DNA of 64,000 nucleotides, taken from the NCBI GenBank assembly GCA_964036155.1, contig OZ038423.1, positions 13,779,249 through 13,843,248 of the forward strand, read 5' to 3'. The notes below the pieces were generated by a model, which was not told where the DNA came from, made no database searches, and saw only the letters and a program-made list of their open reading frames with translations. Below are positions 63,806 through 64,000 of the stretch, one piece after another; the first letter of the stretch is position 1, and the number at the start of each line of letters is the position of its first letter. This DNA is from Diploscapter coronatus (Eukaryota; Nematoda; Chromadorea; Rhabditida; Rhabditidae). The position numbers were made by a program, and so were the translations under genes.

Positions 63806-64000
63806 GTGAGCTAATTTTCGAGTTTATTTTATAAACTAGAAAGCAATCATTTGTTGATCAGCTTTTGAAAAAGTTTCTTGAATTTGAAGTCTTCTAAAAC
63901 ATATATTTTCCCATTTGAACTGCTTTGGAGTCATTCTTTTCAATGAAAGCTTCCGCGGACTAATTGACGTTGAGTTGAATAGTTATACAATTTTTTTGGA

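Overview
The window is eukaryotic and reads as a nematode genome. The evidence is a nested serpentine chemoreceptor of the Sra/Srab/Sre type, a degenerate nematode-style nuclear receptor DNA-binding domain, very short introns (many of 39-46 bases) ending in TTTCAG/TTTTAG, and TTTCAG-like acceptors a few bases upstream of several start codons, as expected for spliced-leader trans-splicing. Base composition is AT-rich. The species cannot be named from the sequence. Exon models were built by hand; unless stated otherwise, all donors, acceptors and reading phases in a model agree.

Region 1 (1-8,400) is accessory and fast-evolving. It holds a repeat protein cut by the window edge, a nuclear-receptor-like zinc-finger protein with a Ser/Asn/Thr-rich tail in place of a ligand-binding domain, a 3' fragment resembling an O-acyltransferase, and a tandem array of four paralogous small secreted four-cysteine proteins. 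One member of the array is a pseudogene. I do not recognise this family.

Region 2 (8,800-19,000) is a dense block of same-strand housekeeping genes: alanine aminotransferase (13 exons, two GC-AG introns), a C/EBP-gamma-like bZIP protein, neuroguidin (Sas10/Lcp5 family) and RNA polymerase III subunit RPC3 (POLR3C). Distances from AATAAA to the next spliced-leader-type acceptor are about 110-135 bases, which is compatible with an operon.

Region 3 (19,400-43,700) is mostly minus strand: a CYP4-type P450, a serpentine receptor with a frame conflict, a 16-exon SLC2A13/HMIT-type inositol transporter, and an 11-exon class A GPCR. The transporter hosts a complete Sra-like receptor gene on the opposite strand inside a 4.2-kb intron. 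A GPCR intron hosts a 2,373-base near-perfect palindromic mobile element flanked by TA.

Region 4 (43,700-53,300) is gene-poor and lies between two divergent genes. It contains a foldback element and diverged direct repeats.

Region 5 (53,300-64,000) holds a CYP3-clan (CYP13-like) P450 and the 5' part of a TEX2-type SMP lipid-transfer protein that runs off the right edge. A long intron of that gene contains candidate alternative first exons.
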